Positions 1 through 7,757 of a stretch of DNA of 21,756 bases are shown one piece after another; the stretch's first letter is position 1; each line of letters opens with the position of its first letter. The position numbers were made by a program, and so were the translations under genes. The notes below the pieces were generated by a model. The model made no database searches, had not been told where the DNA came from, and saw only the letters and a list, made by a program, of their open reading frames with translations. The stretch is from Syntrophomonadaceae bacterium (GTDB lineage: Bacteria; Bacillota; Syntrophomonadia; Syntrophomonadales; Syntrophomonadaceae): the NCBI GenBank assembly GCA_030526885.1, contig JAUNBV010000011.1:1-21756 (forward strand), written 5' to 3'.

Positions 1-72
1 GTGGGTACAGCCCGGACAGTAATGGGTCTTTACATCGCGCAGTGATTCCGGTCTTTTGGCTATGGTTTTCAT
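1..72 (-). CDS. 2-oxoacid:ferredoxin oxidoreductase, TPP-binding beta subunit (3' part outside window)
   Basis: Only the first 24 codons are in the window. They begin at ATG 72..70 and contain HYCPGCTH, the N-terminal signature of the thiamine-pyrophosphate-binding subunit of 2-oxoacid:ferredoxin oxidoreductases (VorA/KorB type). The start lies 3 nt past the vorB stop, and a purine-rich AGGGAGGGG ribosome binding site sits inside the end of vorB, so the two are translationally linked. By family knowledge this subunit carries TPP and a [4Fe-4S] cluster and works with the alpha subunit (vorB) and the ferredoxin-like subunit encoded upstream. The substrate (branched-chain 2-oxoacid, 2-oxoglutarate or other) cannot be told from this fragment. 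A gamma subunit gene probably follows outside the window. Confidence 0.85.
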   Translation of the reverse strand, partial: MKTIAKRPESLRDVKTHYCPGCTH

Positions 73-75
73 CTC

Positions 76-1140
76 TTATAACCCCTCCCTCTGTGCGGTC
101 TCAATAATGGCATCGGTAATTTCTTCGGGATTGGGTACGAAACCGATTCGGCTGTACAGGCTGACCGGGACTTTGCCCGCTACCGCCAGCCGGATATCCT
201 CTATCATCTGCCCCATGCTGATCTCCAGCGACAGGATATGCTTTACCGTGCCCAGGGTTTCCTGCACAGCGATATCGGGAAAGGGCCACAGGGAAATGGG
301 ACGGATCAGGCCCACTTTGTAGCCCTGCTCACGCGCCACCGACACCGAGCGCCGGGCTACCCGGCCCAGCAATCCGTATGCCATCACCAGCAATTCGGCA
401 TCCTCGGTCATAAATGTTTCCCAGCGCTTTTCGTTTTGCTCCATAATATCAAATTTGGCCTGACGCATGCGGTTGCGCTCTTCCAATCGATCCTGCGGCA
501 GCACCAGCGTGTTCATAATATTGGGTTCGCGCCCGGCGCAGCCGGTCAGCGCCCATGGTTTGTCTACAAATTCAGTCACCTTATCGCGGATGATGATCGG
601 CTCCATCATCTGGCCCAAGGTACCTTCTCCCATAATCATCACCGGCGTACGGTATTTATCGGCCAGTTCAAAGGACAGTATGGCGAAATCCATCATCTCC
701 TGCACGCTGGCCGGCGCCAGCACCGGGATGCGGTAATCGCCGTGTCCGCCGCCGCGGGTAGCCTGGAAATAGTCCGCCTGCGAAGGCTGGATGCCGCCCA
801 GGCCGGGCCCGCCGCGGGAAATGTTGACCACCAGGCAGGGCAACTCGCCTTCGGCGCAAAATGATATGCCCTCCTGCTTCAGGCTGATGCCGGGGCCGGA
901 GGAAGCTGTCATGACGCGCTTGCCAATCGCTGAAGTGCCGTACACCATGTTGATGGCGGCCAGCTCGCTTTCGGCTTGAAAAAACAGGCATCCCGGTATC
1001 TTGGGCATTTTACGCGCCATATATTCCGCTATTTCGCTGGAAGGGGTGATGGGATAACCGAAAAAACCTTGGCAACCAGCGATGAGAGCGCCTTCGGCCA
1101 GCGCTTCATTGCCCTTCATCAATACTTTCTTCTGCGACAT
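76..1140 (-). CDS. vorB: 2-oxoacid:ferredoxin oxidoreductase alpha subunit, VorB type
   Basis: 354 aa, full length for the VorB/KorA family. The N-terminus has the pyrimidine-domain pattern GNEALAEGALIAGCQGFFGYPITPSSE in family position, then a conserved FQAESELAAI stretch around residue 55 and TASSGPGISLKQEG around residue 80, both typical of the alpha subunit. The C-terminal part (about residues 250-350) is the transketolase C-terminal-like domain. The enzyme oxidatively decarboxylates a 2-oxoacid with CoA and ferredoxin to acyl-CoA, CO2 and reduced ferredoxin, or runs in reverse. It follows the ferredoxin gene by 4 nt, with AAGGATGTGA as ribosome binding site. VorB (3-methyl-2-oxobutanoate) is the usual label for this architecture in Clostridia; KorA (2-oxoglutarate) is the main alternative. 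Confidence 0.9.
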   Translation of the reverse strand: MSQKKVLMKGNEALAEGALIAGCQGFFGYPITPSSEIAEYMARKMPKIPGCLFFQAESELAAINMVYGTSAIGKRVMTASSGPGISLKQEGISFCAEGELPCLVVNISRGGPGLGGIQPSQADYFQATRGGGHGDYRIPVLAPASVQEMMDFAILSFELADKYRTPVMIMGEGTLGQMMEPIIIRDKVTEFVDKPWALTGCAGREPNIMNTLVLPQDRLEERNRMRQAKFDIMEQNEKRWETFMTEDAELLVMAYGLLGRVARRSVSVAREQGYKVGLIRPISLWPFPDIAVQETLGTVKHILSLEISMGQMIEDIRLAVAGKVPVSLYSRIGFVPNPEEITDAIIETAQREGL

Positions 1141-1144
1141 GCTA

Positions 1145-1360
1145 TCACATCCTTTCGACTTCGATCACACAATCGGGGCACATCATGGCACAAATGCCGC
1201 AGCCGGTACAGTCCTCCATCACGGTAACCGATACCGGGTGATATCCCTGCGCGTTGATCACGTCGTCGTCCAGACGCAAAATGTCCTTCGGACAAAAATT
1301 AACGCAAAGCTCACAGGCTTTGCATCGTTCCACGTAGAACCTAACAATTCCCTTTGCCAT
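1145..1360 (-). CDS. vorD: 4Fe-4S ferredoxin subunit of the 2-oxoacid oxidoreductase
   Basis: 71 aa with two complete cluster motifs: C13-x2-C16-x2-C19-x3-C23-P and C51-x2-C54-x2-C57-x3-C61-P. This is a bacterial-type 2x[4Fe-4S] ferredoxin of the size of the delta subunit of VOR/KOR enzymes, which passes electrons from the TPP subunit to free ferredoxin. It lies 4 nt upstream of vorB and 34 nt downstream of the P-loop ATPase gene, with GGGAGG as ribosome binding site, so it belongs to the same operon. An extra cysteine (C64) follows the second motif. The delta-subunit role rests on context; the iron-sulfur assignment rests on the motifs. Confidence 0.9.
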   Translation of the reverse strand: MAKGIVRFYVERCKACELCVNFCPKDILRLDDDVINAQGYHPVSVTVMEDCTGCGICAMMCPDCVIEVERM

Positions 1361-1394
1361 CCTGCGATCCTCCCTGTATATGCTTATGTTTATG

Positions 1395-2081
1395 TCAGCG
1401 GCTGTCCGAAATCCAGTCCGGCCTCAGATACAACCGCAGGGGAAACAACTGTCCTATCCATGCTTGCAATTCAATACGGGAAAAAAACTTCTCCTCCACA
1501 GCTAACATTTTTATCGGTAACCCTAACGCCTGGGCATATTCGCCGACCCGGGCGTGGCCCTCGCAAATCGCCTCAATGTCCGTAGCTTCTAAAAGATTGG
1601 GGTTGCTGACTATGCCGGTTAAGCTCATACGCGCCGCTTCCTCGATCAGCGTCTTGGTCGCGGTAATGCTTTCAAGATCACCGGCAAAAGGCCGGAAGGG
1701 GTTCACCACCAGCCAAAATTCATAATCGCCGCGTGCCATCAGGTGGCTGGATAGATATCCCAACACCAGAGCGCCAAATTCATCGCCGGCGACGTCAATG
1801 ATCATCTCCTGCCGGTTATTGATGATACCCAATATTTCCGGCGGCAGGCTGGGTACGTCGCCATAGGCCAAATCGGGTCGCGGGGCTAGGAGCCTGATGC
1901 CTGCCGCTTCTATTTCTGCCGCCGCATCGCGCGATGCGAAATAGGGATTTACCAAATCCAGATCGGCCAGCACTGGAGCATGTCCCGCCGCCGCCCGGGC
2001 CAGCGCGTAGTTTACCGCCACCTCGGACTTGCCGCTGCCATAAGCCCCCGCCAATATCGTTATTCCTGCCTTTTGCATCAT
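1395..2081 (-). CDS. P-loop ATPase of unknown function, first gene of the vor operon
   Basis: 228 aa from ATG 2081 (ATG 2078 is equally possible). The frame stays open upstream to a TTG at 2144, but a likely promoter lies in that stretch (-10 at 2116..2121), which favours the downstream start. No strong ribosome binding site precedes either ATG. The N-terminus has a Walker A motif, GAYGSGKSE, followed by LADLDLVNPYF. An acidic segment after the P-loop like this is typical of SIMIBI-class NTPases (MinD/ParA/CobQ-like). It is followed by a long LPPEILGIINN region and a predicted hydrophobic strand ending in VVNPFRPF. No membrane segments or cysteine clusters are seen. Its place immediately before ferredoxin-vorB-vorA suggests a role in maturation or regulation of that enzyme, but this is inference only. 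Confidence 0.75.
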   Translation of the reverse strand: MMQKAGITILAGAYGSGKSEVAVNYALARAAAGHAPVLADLDLVNPYFASRDAAAEIEAAGIRLLAPRPDLAYGDVPSLPPEILGIINNRQEMIIDVAGDEFGALVLGYLSSHLMARGDYEFWLVVNPFRPFAGDLESITATKTLIEEAARMSLTGIVSNPNLLEATDIEAICEGHARVGEYAQALGLPIKMLAVEEKFFSRIELQAWIGQLFPLRLYLRPDWISDSR

Positions 2082-2115
2082 AATGGCTTTGACCCGCGAT
2101 TTTTCATATTTCAAT

Positions 2116-2144
2116 ATCATAGCCCATGCTTCGCGGAAAAGCAA
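2116..2144 (-). promoter_or_regulatory. Candidate sigma-A promoter of the ATPase-vor operon
   Basis: On the minus strand a -10 hexamer TATGAT (2116..2121; 5 of 6 to consensus) is preceded by TTGCTT (2139..2144; TTG conserved) with an exact 17-bp spacer. The predicted start of transcription near 2109 would leave a leader of about 28 nt before ATG 2081. The very AT-rich tract just upstream (2145..2160) fits an UP-like element. Confidence 0.45.
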
Positions 2145-2313
2145 TAAAAAATTTAATAAAGCGCATTTTTAAACCGCCACCGCTTTGGTCAACCGTCCCC
2201 CGACGCCGCGTTCGCGGCTCTTTGCATATGTGTTTGGGGAAATCCAATGGCGGGGGGGTCTAACCCAGCAGTTACGGAAAAGCATTCTCACGGGCTAGGC
2301 CAGTCGGGTAGTT
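2145..2313. other. Intergenic stretch between the ybeY terminator and the vor operon promoter
   Basis: No supported gene. The stretch holds a short perfect palindrome (GCCGCG-tt-CGCGGC, 2205..2218), an AT-rich end next to the vor promoter, and one 38-codon minus-strand ORF (2169..2285) without a ribosome binding site. It is more GC- and G-run-rich in the middle than at the ends. It could include a decayed repeat, but I cannot identify one. Confidence 0.4.
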
Positions 2314-2372
2314 AAAAAGCCGAGGAAAATTAGCGCCCTCCCCTATCCCTTGGGGAAGGCGTTTTCCTCGGC
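2314..2372 (-). terminator. Rho-independent terminator after ybeY
   Basis: A perfect 11-bp outer stem (GCCGAGGAAAA / TTTTCCTCGGC, arms 2319..2329 and 2362..2372) encloses a second stem of about 10 bp (CGCCTTCCCC / GGGGAGGGCG, with a wobble pair), and is followed on the minus strand by a run of five T (2314..2318). It starts 31 nt beyond the ybeY stop codon and closes the yqfC-ybeY operon. Confidence 0.92.
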
Positions 2373-2402
2373 TCAATGCGCGTTTTGGTAGCGGGTGTGC
2401 GT

Positions 2403-2873
2403 TTACCGTTCCAGTTTGGCCATTTTTAATATGCGCTCCTGCAGGCTCTCCATGGCTTCGGTCTCGGATTCGCTCTCATGGTTATAGCCCAGAAGGTGCA
2501 GGATGCCGTGGGCGACCAGAAAACCCAGCTCGCGCTGCAGGCTGTGGCCGTATTCAACGCTCTGCGCCAAGGCGGTCTCCAGGGAGATTACGATATCTCC
2601 CAGTACGTTTATCTCTTCCTCGTCGTCATAGCCCGGCTCATCGGCCGTCATCTCATTCATGGCAAAAGACAACACATCGGTAGGGCAATTCTGCTGGCGA
2701 TACATCAGATTGAGGTCCTGGATATAAACATCGTCTACCAGCATGATGCTGAGCTCGGTATTAGCCGGCAGTCGGATTATTTTCTCCGCCGATCTGACGA
2801 TTTTCAGAATGACTTTCTGTAGTTCCTTGTCATAGGGTATCTTGTCCTGCTGGTTGATTATCATGGTATCCAT
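2403..2873 (-). CDS. ybeY: rRNA maturation endoribonuclease YbeY
   Basis: 156 aa, the usual size. The zinc-binding UPF0054 signature H122-G-I-L-H126-x5-H132 is intact (HGILHLLGYNH), preceded by the conserved R114-E-L-G-F segment, and the upstream CPTDVLSF block typical of the family is also present. YbeY is a metal-dependent RNase needed for 16S rRNA 3'-end maturation and 70S quality control. The start ATG 2873 has AGGAGG 7 nt upstream and lies 13 nt after the pgpH stop. In B. subtilis the same neighbourhood (yqfF-yqfG) continues into dgkA-cdd-era; here the operon ends with a terminator right after ybeY. Confidence 0.96.
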   Translation of the reverse strand: MDTMIINQQDKIPYDKELQKVILKIVRSAEKIIRLPANTELSIMLVDDVYIQDLNLMYRQQNCPTDVLSFAMNEMTADEPGYDDEEEINVLGDIVISLETALAQSVEYGHSLQRELGFLVAHGILHLLGYNHESESETEAMESLQERILKMAKLER

Positions 2874-2886
2874 CCTGCCGCCTCCT

Positions 2887-5121
2887 CTACTCCGCTTTAA
2901 CTTCCAACTTGATTTGATCGGGGTATTCTATGCGCTTATGATAAATCCCGGCCAATACTTTGCAAAAACTCCCGCGGATCATGTCCAGGTCGCGGAAAGT
3001 AAGGTTGCACTCGTCCAATTGGCCGTCATTGAGCTTGCCCATGATAATGCGATACACCATGGCGTCAATCTTTTCCATGGTGGGGTCGGGCAAGGAACGC
3101 ACGGCCGCTTCCACCGAATCGGCCAGCATCACCAGCGCCGCTTCCTTGCTACGGGGGCGCGGCCCTTCGTAGCGGAAGCTGGACTCGTTCACATTCCCGT
3201 CCCCGTCCTCATTGACCGCGATATTATAAAAATAACTGATCAGGCTGGTGCCGTGATGGCTGCGGATAAAATCGATGACCGTTTCCGGCAGCCGTGCCTC
3301 ACGCGCCATCTCGGCTCCCTCCTTGACATGGGAGGTCAGGATCAGGGCGGAAAGGGCCGGGGCAATGTTTTCATGCGGGTTGTTCATCATTCCCTGCTGG
3401 TTCTCCACGAAATACTCGGGACGCCGCACCTTACCAATATCGTGATAATATGAGCCCAGCCGGGCCAGCATGGGGTTGGCCCCTATCACTTCGGCGGTAG
3501 CTTCCGCCAGGTTGCCCACCATTACGCTGTGATGATAAGTGCCGGGCGCTTCTATCATCAAGCGCTTCAGCAGGGCCTGGTTGGGGTTGCACAGTTCCAG
3601 CATGCGTATCATGCTGATGACACCGAAGCCCGCTTCCAGATACGGCAGGGCCCCTATCATTAAAATGGCGGAGAGCAGGCCGTTGCTGGCACCCATCAGG
3701 ATGCCCGTCAACAGCACATTAAGGGTGATGCCGCCCTTCAATAACAGCAGCGCGATTATGGTCAGTACATTAGCCAGGGCGATATATACCGCGGATTTGG
3801 CCATATCGGATGTCTGGCGGATGTTGCTGGTATAATAAATGCCCACCGAACCGCCGATAAAGGCCACCAGCACAAAGGACAGCTGATCGCTGTTGGCCAT
3901 CAGCCCCACCAATATGGCCAGCATCATGGTGATAAAGTAAGCCAGGCGCGGGTTGAGCAGCACCGCAATCAACATAGAACCGGCGGCGATGGGGGCCAGA
4001 TAACCGGTCATGGAGTTGATCTGCACCACATCGCTGACCTGTATCATGTCCAATAAATGGCTGATGACCAGCACTATCAGCGCCACCAGCACTATGAGCA
4101 ATAGTTTTAGCAGGCGCTCGTAAATCTCGGCATGATTGCGCTTGATATATGTGCGCGTCAGCCATAACAGCAATAACAGCAACAGCAAGATGCCTGCCGC
4201 CACGAACATGCTGCTTCCGCCGCTGCGCTGCAGGCCCACCTGCTCCAGCACCGAGATTTGCTCCGCCGTGACCCGGTCGCCGGAACGCACGATAATCTCC
4301 CCGGCCTTCACCGTTTTCTGCACCGGCTGCACCGCGGCTATCGCTTCCTGGATGGCCTCCTGGGTAGCGATATCGTCATATACCAGATTGGGCTGGACGG
4401 CGGAGGCTACCGACATGTTCACGATTTCTTTGGCTTCGGCGGAGTAATTGAGCAGTTCCACCTGCCGGCTGACTTCACCGTAAATGGTATCAAGCGCCTC
4501 CTCAGTGATGGCCTTGTCCATGATGGCGTCCATCAGCCGCAGGCTCTCGGCTTCCATCAACTCCAATTCCTGCACGCTGCAGTACAGCAACCAATAGGCC
4601 AGGGGCCCGGCGTCGATCAGCGGGCTGTACGCTTTGGCCGCCATTTGCTCCAGCAAAGCCTCGTATTGGCGCAGTTGATTCGCCCGAAGCTCGGCCTGCT
4701 CGGCCTCGCTAAGCTCCGTGCCCTCCCCTTCGGCCCCGGTCTCTCCTTCGCCCTCAGTGGCGGCGTTTTTATCTCCTATCTCAATCAGTTGGGCAAAAAA
4801 CATGCTTACATTATCCTGGGCCAGGCGCAGGGCTTCCTGATCCTGCTTGTAGATCTTCTGCACCGCGTCGGCCGCTTGTTGCCTCAGCTCGGCAGTCTGG
4901 GCGTGGTCCACGATTACCACATTGGTCTCGGCCACCACATCCTTGGTGGCCACTTCGTCCACATGCAGCCATATATACTGCGGGCTGGCCGAGCCATAAA
5001 TGATAAAGAACATGGGCACGATAAAAAGCAGCACCGCCAAAACCCTCAGGGTACTGTTCTTCTTAATAAACGCTTTGAACTTTGTCCACAGGCGCTCCCG
5101 TAACACCGCCGATAATCTCAT
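2887..5121 (-). CDS. pgpH: 7TM receptor HD hydrolase, PgpH type (c-di-AMP phosphodiesterase)
   Basis: 744 aa, slightly long for the family. One N-terminal membrane segment (about residues 25-45) is followed by an extracytoplasmic 7TMR-HDED-type domain (about 46-300), a polytopic region of several hydrophobic helices (about 303-480), and a cytoplasmic HD domain. The HD domain shows the metal pair H560-D561 within SYYHDIGK, an upstream TYHHSV motif, and downstream HE, SHHG and LADSVE blocks. Family members such as Listeria PgpH hydrolyse cyclic di-AMP to pApA, so a role in c-di-AMP turnover is likely. An acidic Glu/Gly-rich low-complexity insertion (residues 121-140) sits in the external domain. 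The gene is 34 nt after phoH, with GGGAGG upstream of the ATG. Confidence 0.93.
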   Translation of the reverse strand: MRLSAVLRERLWTKFKAFIKKNSTLRVLAVLLFIVPMFFIIYGSASPQYIWLHVDEVATKDVVAETNVVIVDHAQTAELRQQAADAVQKIYKQDQEALRLAQDNVSMFFAQLIEIGDKNAATEGEGETGAEGEGTELSEAEQAELRANQLRQYEALLEQMAAKAYSPLIDAGPLAYWLLYCSVQELELMEAESLRLMDAIMDKAITEEALDTIYGEVSRQVELLNYSAEAKEIVNMSVASAVQPNLVYDDIATQEAIQEAIAAVQPVQKTVKAGEIIVRSGDRVTAEQISVLEQVGLQRSGGSSMFVAAGILLLLLLLLWLTRTYIKRNHAEIYERLLKLLLIVLVALIVLVISHLLDMIQVSDVVQINSMTGYLAPIAAGSMLIAVLLNPRLAYFITMMLAILVGLMANSDQLSFVLVAFIGGSVGIYYTSNIRQTSDMAKSAVYIALANVLTIIALLLLKGGITLNVLLTGILMGASNGLLSAILMIGALPYLEAGFGVISMIRMLELCNPNQALLKRLMIEAPGTYHHSVMVGNLAEATAEVIGANPMLARLGSYYHDIGKVRRPEYFVENQQGMMNNPHENIAPALSALILTSHVKEGAEMAREARLPETVIDFIRSHHGTSLISYFYNIAVNEDGDGNVNESSFRYEGPRPRSKEAALVMLADSVEAAVRSLPDPTMEKIDAMVYRIIMGKLNDGQLDECNLTFRDLDMIRGSFCKVLAGIYHKRIEYPDQIKLEVKAE

Positions 5122-5155
5122 ATGGCTTGTCCTCCCGGGTTTTAGACCGAATCAC

Positions 5156-6127
5156 TCACGGCTTGGCTCCATCATACATCTCATAGGCGTTGATAATGCT
5201 TTGCACCAACGGATGACGCACCACATCGTTTTGGCTCAAATACTCAAAGCCGATCCCGTCAACCTGCCGTAAAATCTTTTGAATCTCCACCAACCCCGAA
5301 TACTCTTCCTTGGGCAGGTCCACCTGGGTCACATCGCCGGTGATGACCGCTTTGGAGCCGAAGCCCAATCGGGTAAGAAACATCTTCATCTGCACCGGCG
5401 TGGTGTTTTGCGCTTCATCCAGAATGATAAAGGCGTCATTCAGGGTCCGTCCCCGCATATAGGCCAAGGGGGCTATCTCGATGATGTTTTTGTCCAGATA
5501 GCGCTGGGTAGCCTCCACCCCCAGCACATCGAACAGCCCGTCATACAGCGGCCGCAGATAAGGGTTTACTTTTTCCACGAAATCGCCGGGCAGGAAACCC
5601 AGCTTTTCACCGGCTTCCACCGCTGGGCGCACCAGCACGATACGCTCCACTTCCCGGTTGCGCAGGGCCCGTACCGCCATCACCACCGCCAAATAAGTCT
5701 TGCCGGTTCCGGCCGGGCCTATACTGAATACTACGTCATGGCGCAAAATAGATTGCACATAACGCTGCTGCCCCAGGGTCTTGGCCTTGATCACTTTTCC
5801 CTTCCAGGTCGACAAAACCGTTCCGGTAAGCAGCTCCTTATATTGCGGCGACTTTCCCTTGCTGTGCAGTTCCTTCATATACATTATATCGTGCGCGCCT
5901 AGGCTGCCTTCCTTCTCCACCACATGGATGAGGCTGTGTATCAGTTCACAGGCCTCATTGACCAAGGCTTCCTCGCCGCGGACAAAGATTTCGGTGCCCC
6001 GCGCCGCCAGTTCCACGTCCACCGCTTCTTTGAGAACCTTAAAATTCTCATCGTTGGTGCCGAAAAATATCGCCGCCATACGATTGGAATCCAGGTCGAT
6101 TTTTCTTTCCTTTTCCGTCAAGGCCAT
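5156..6127 (-). CDS. phoH: PhoH family ATPase (YqfE/PhoH-like)
   Basis: 323 aa. Residues about 1-85 form the N-terminal extension of chromosomal PhoH proteins. The ATPase core has Walker A GPAGTGKT (137-144), Walker B FIILDEAQN (233-241) and the sensor-like TGDVTQVD (263-270), all family hallmarks. PhoH is a RecA/helicase-like cytoplasmic ATPase, thought to act in RNA metabolism, of incompletely known function. ATG 6127 directly abuts the GGGAGG ribosome binding site, which is too close. The TTG two codons later (6121) has 6-nt spacing and is the more likely start, giving 321 aa. The gene has its own extended -10 promoter and sits 131 nt after yqfD, so it can be expressed without the sporulation genes upstream. 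Confidence 0.95.
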   Translation of the reverse strand: MALTEKERKIDLDSNRMAAIFFGTNDENFKVLKEAVDVELAARGTEIFVRGEEALVNEACELIHSLIHVVEKEGSLGAHDIMYMKELHSKGKSPQYKELLTGTVLSTWKGKVIKAKTLGQQRYVQSILRHDVVFSIGPAGTGKTYLAVVMAVRALRNREVERIVLVRPAVEAGEKLGFLPGDFVEKVNPYLRPLYDGLFDVLGVEATQRYLDKNIIEIAPLAYMRGRTLNDAFIILDEAQNTTPVQMKMFLTRLGFGSKAVITGDVTQVDLPKEEYSGLVEIQKILRQVDGIGFEYLSQNDVVRHPLVQSIINAYEMYDGAKP

Positions 6128-6153
6128 CCTCCCGCCGCTATAATATTTTTGTT

Positions 6154-6181
6154 ATTATAACATACTTGAATTTACGCGCAA
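6154..6181 (-). promoter_or_regulatory. Internal promoter of phoH-pgpH-ybeY (extended -10)
   Basis: The minus strand reads TGTTATAAT: a perfect -10 TATAAT (6154..6159) with the TGn extension. TTGCGC (6176..6181) lies at the -35 position with a 16-bp spacer. The predicted leader is about 20-25 nt to the phoH start. The promoter would uncouple the housekeeping genes from yqfC-yqfD. Confidence 0.65.
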
Positions 6182-6186
6182 CATAT

Positions 6187-6235
6187 GGCGGTGGCCGCTA
6201 ATAACCGCCGCCGCGAGTCTTAGGGGATAAACCCC
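6187..6235. other. Hairpin-rich spacer between yqfD and phoH
   Basis: Two short inverted repeats follow the yqfD stop: GGGG-ataaa-CCCC (6223..6235) and GGCGGT...ACCGCC (6187..6192 with 6204..6209). Neither is followed by a clear U-run on the minus strand, so they look at most like weak attenuators or RNA-processing hairpins upstream of the phoH promoter. Confidence 0.3.
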
Positions 6236-6258
6236 GTTTAAATGGCTTTGCGCGCCAT

Positions 6259-7470
6259 CTATTCGCTTATCAGCTGCACCGCTCCGATGTCTTCCATCAC
6301 CTCCATCACCAGCCTTACCCGCACGATATCGGCGTCCGGCTCTGACAACAAATCTATCCAGCTATTCCTCACCTCCGCCGCTTCGCCGCAGTATTGGCGC
6401 AGCTCGTCAATGGCCAGCTCCCGCGCCACTTCAAAGGCTTCGCGCTCGTTGAGCTCGTTTACCACCGCGCGAAGTTCCTCTTCACACACCTGCTGTACCT
6501 GCCAGTTCCCGCCGCTGAAAGGCAGGTCGAAGCTACGGCTGGCGCTCTGCGCATAGGCAAATCGCTCCTGCTTTCTTCCCCATAACCAGTAGCGGGTGTC
6601 GTTGTTGACCAGATACAGCCGGCGCTGCTTTTCACCGGTGAGATAATGCTCCTCCTGCCGGCGCGCGCATTCCCCGTCCGCCTCATACCACACCCGGGCC
6701 TTTATCACCCCACGCGCGTGGGTGAGCTGGGCCTCGGTCTTGAGCGGGCGGCCTGCGTCGGCGGCATAGGGGGATACCGGCGGCAACACTATGCCGGATA
6801 TCAGCACCTGCCCCGCTACTACCGTATCCCCGGCCTTGACCTGCGGCGAACCGGCCAGCGTGAGCACCTCCGCTATCACGCCGTCGCGGCGCGCCACCAC
6901 ATGCGCCGGGGAGCGCTGATCCTCGTCCGGCAGCACCTTCTCCACCACCTTTATCTCCGCCCGCACGCCGGTCAAGCGAATCTCCACATAGGCTAGCTCC
7001 GGTATGTCCCTGAGGATATCGTCCTCAACTTCCTTGCGTTCAAACTCCCAGCGCATAACGCCCCGGCTTAAGCCGTGGCGGGCGGCGCAGGTAATTATTC
7101 TCGCTTCCCCCACCTGTTCATTGCCCGTTACCGCAATGGACCAAACGCTGGAGGACATCAGCCATAAAGCCAGTACGAAAAAGGCCAGCCCGGCAATAAA
7201 TCCCAGCCGCTGCCGCGCTACCCGGCGATATAGCGGCATACCGCCTATGCCGTGCACCTCCAGCTCTAACCCGTACTCCCCGGCCAGGCTGCTAAGGGCA
7301 TCGAACGCGGAAATGCGCAGCTTAAGGCTTACCCCCTGCGTTGAATAGCGTATGCTCCATATGTGGATGCCGCGCGCCATCGCCAGATTGAGCAATTGCT
7401 CCGGGCGGTCGGTTTTCACCGTGAGGCTCACGGTGCCGGACAGCAATTCAAATATACGATTATCCGCCAT
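6259..7470 (-). CDS. yqfD: Sporulation protein YqfD
   Basis: 403 aa, typical for YqfD. A soluble N-terminal domain of about 85 residues with the family pattern (LSGTVSL, RGIHIW) is followed by one strong membrane segment (about residues 90-110). A long extracytoplasmic C-terminal region follows, containing the GNEQVGEARI and ELAYVEIRLTG blocks seen in YqfD. In B. subtilis the gene belongs to the mother-cell sigma-E regulon; its molecular role is not known. The start ATG 7470 has AGGAG at proper distance and lies 8 nt after the yqfC stop. The pair is a marker of endospore formers. Confidence 0.9.
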   Translation of the reverse strand: MADNRIFELLSGTVSLTVKTDRPEQLLNLAMARGIHIWSIRYSTQGVSLKLRISAFDALSSLAGEYGLELEVHGIGGMPLYRRVARQRLGFIAGLAFFVLALWLMSSSVWSIAVTGNEQVGEARIITCAARHGLSRGVMRWEFERKEVEDDILRDIPELAYVEIRLTGVRAEIKVVEKVLPDEDQRSPAHVVARRDGVIAEVLTLAGSPQVKAGDTVVAGQVLISGIVLPPVSPYAADAGRPLKTEAQLTHARGVIKARVWYEADGECARRQEEHYLTGEKQRRLYLVNNDTRYWLWGRKQERFAYAQSASRSFDLPFSGGNWQVQQVCEEELRAVVNELNEREAFEVARELAIDELRQYCGEAAEVRNSWIDLLSEPDADIVRVRLVMEVMEDIGAVQLISE

Positions 7471-7478
7471 AGCCGCTC

Positions 7479-7757
7479 CTATTCCGCAAACCGGATGTCT
7501 TGGATGCGACCGGTGATCAGCATTTCCTCCGTGCGCAGCACCGCGATCTCCAGCCCCTCGCCGTATATTTCCAAATAACCGCGGTTCAGGTTGATCTTTA
7601 GATGGCCGGGCCCATATTCGATAATGCCCTTATGGTTTTCCAGATGCATCTCTTCCCGGCCCACCATAGTTATGCGGGGCACATCCAATACCAAATCACG
7701 AGGCAGCTCCATAACGTGCGCAATTGTCTGCCCCACCCGCTCCTTGCCCAGGCGCAT
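7479..7757 (-). CDS. yqfC: Sporulation protein YqfC
   Basis: 92 aa from ATG 7757. The frame stays open to 7823, but ATG 7757 has a strong AAGGAAGGTGAGG ribosome binding site and the family's usual beginning. The YqfC features are present: an early LPRDLVLDVPRITMVG segment, a central ENHKGIIEYG, and a C-terminal GLEIAVLRTEEMLITGRI-like end, all beta-rich. YqfC is a small protein of unknown molecular function, co-conserved with YqfD in endospore formers. The leader (7758..7820) contains a hairpin CCGCC-aaa-GGCGG (7800..7812, plus-strand reading) and an AT-rich CATATATG segment. I could not fix the promoter class, although sigma-E control would be expected from B. subtilis. Confidence 0.9.
   Translation of the reverse strand: MRLGKERVGQTIAHVMELPRDLVLDVPRITMVGREEMHLENHKGIIEYGPGHLKINLNRGYLEIYGEGLEIAVLRTEEMLITGRIQDIRFAE

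Noticed and set aside
2169..2285. 38-codon minus-strand ORF in the spacer before the vor operon, ending ...GGRLTKAVAV
   Set aside because: No ribosome binding site, and it crosses the 14-bp palindrome. It may be part of a decayed repeat, but I cannot identify it, so I do not call it a gene.
4258..5103. 281-codon plus-strand ORF antisense to pgpH
   Set aside because: It lies wholly inside the clear pgpH coding region, has no family motifs and no ribosome binding site I can support.
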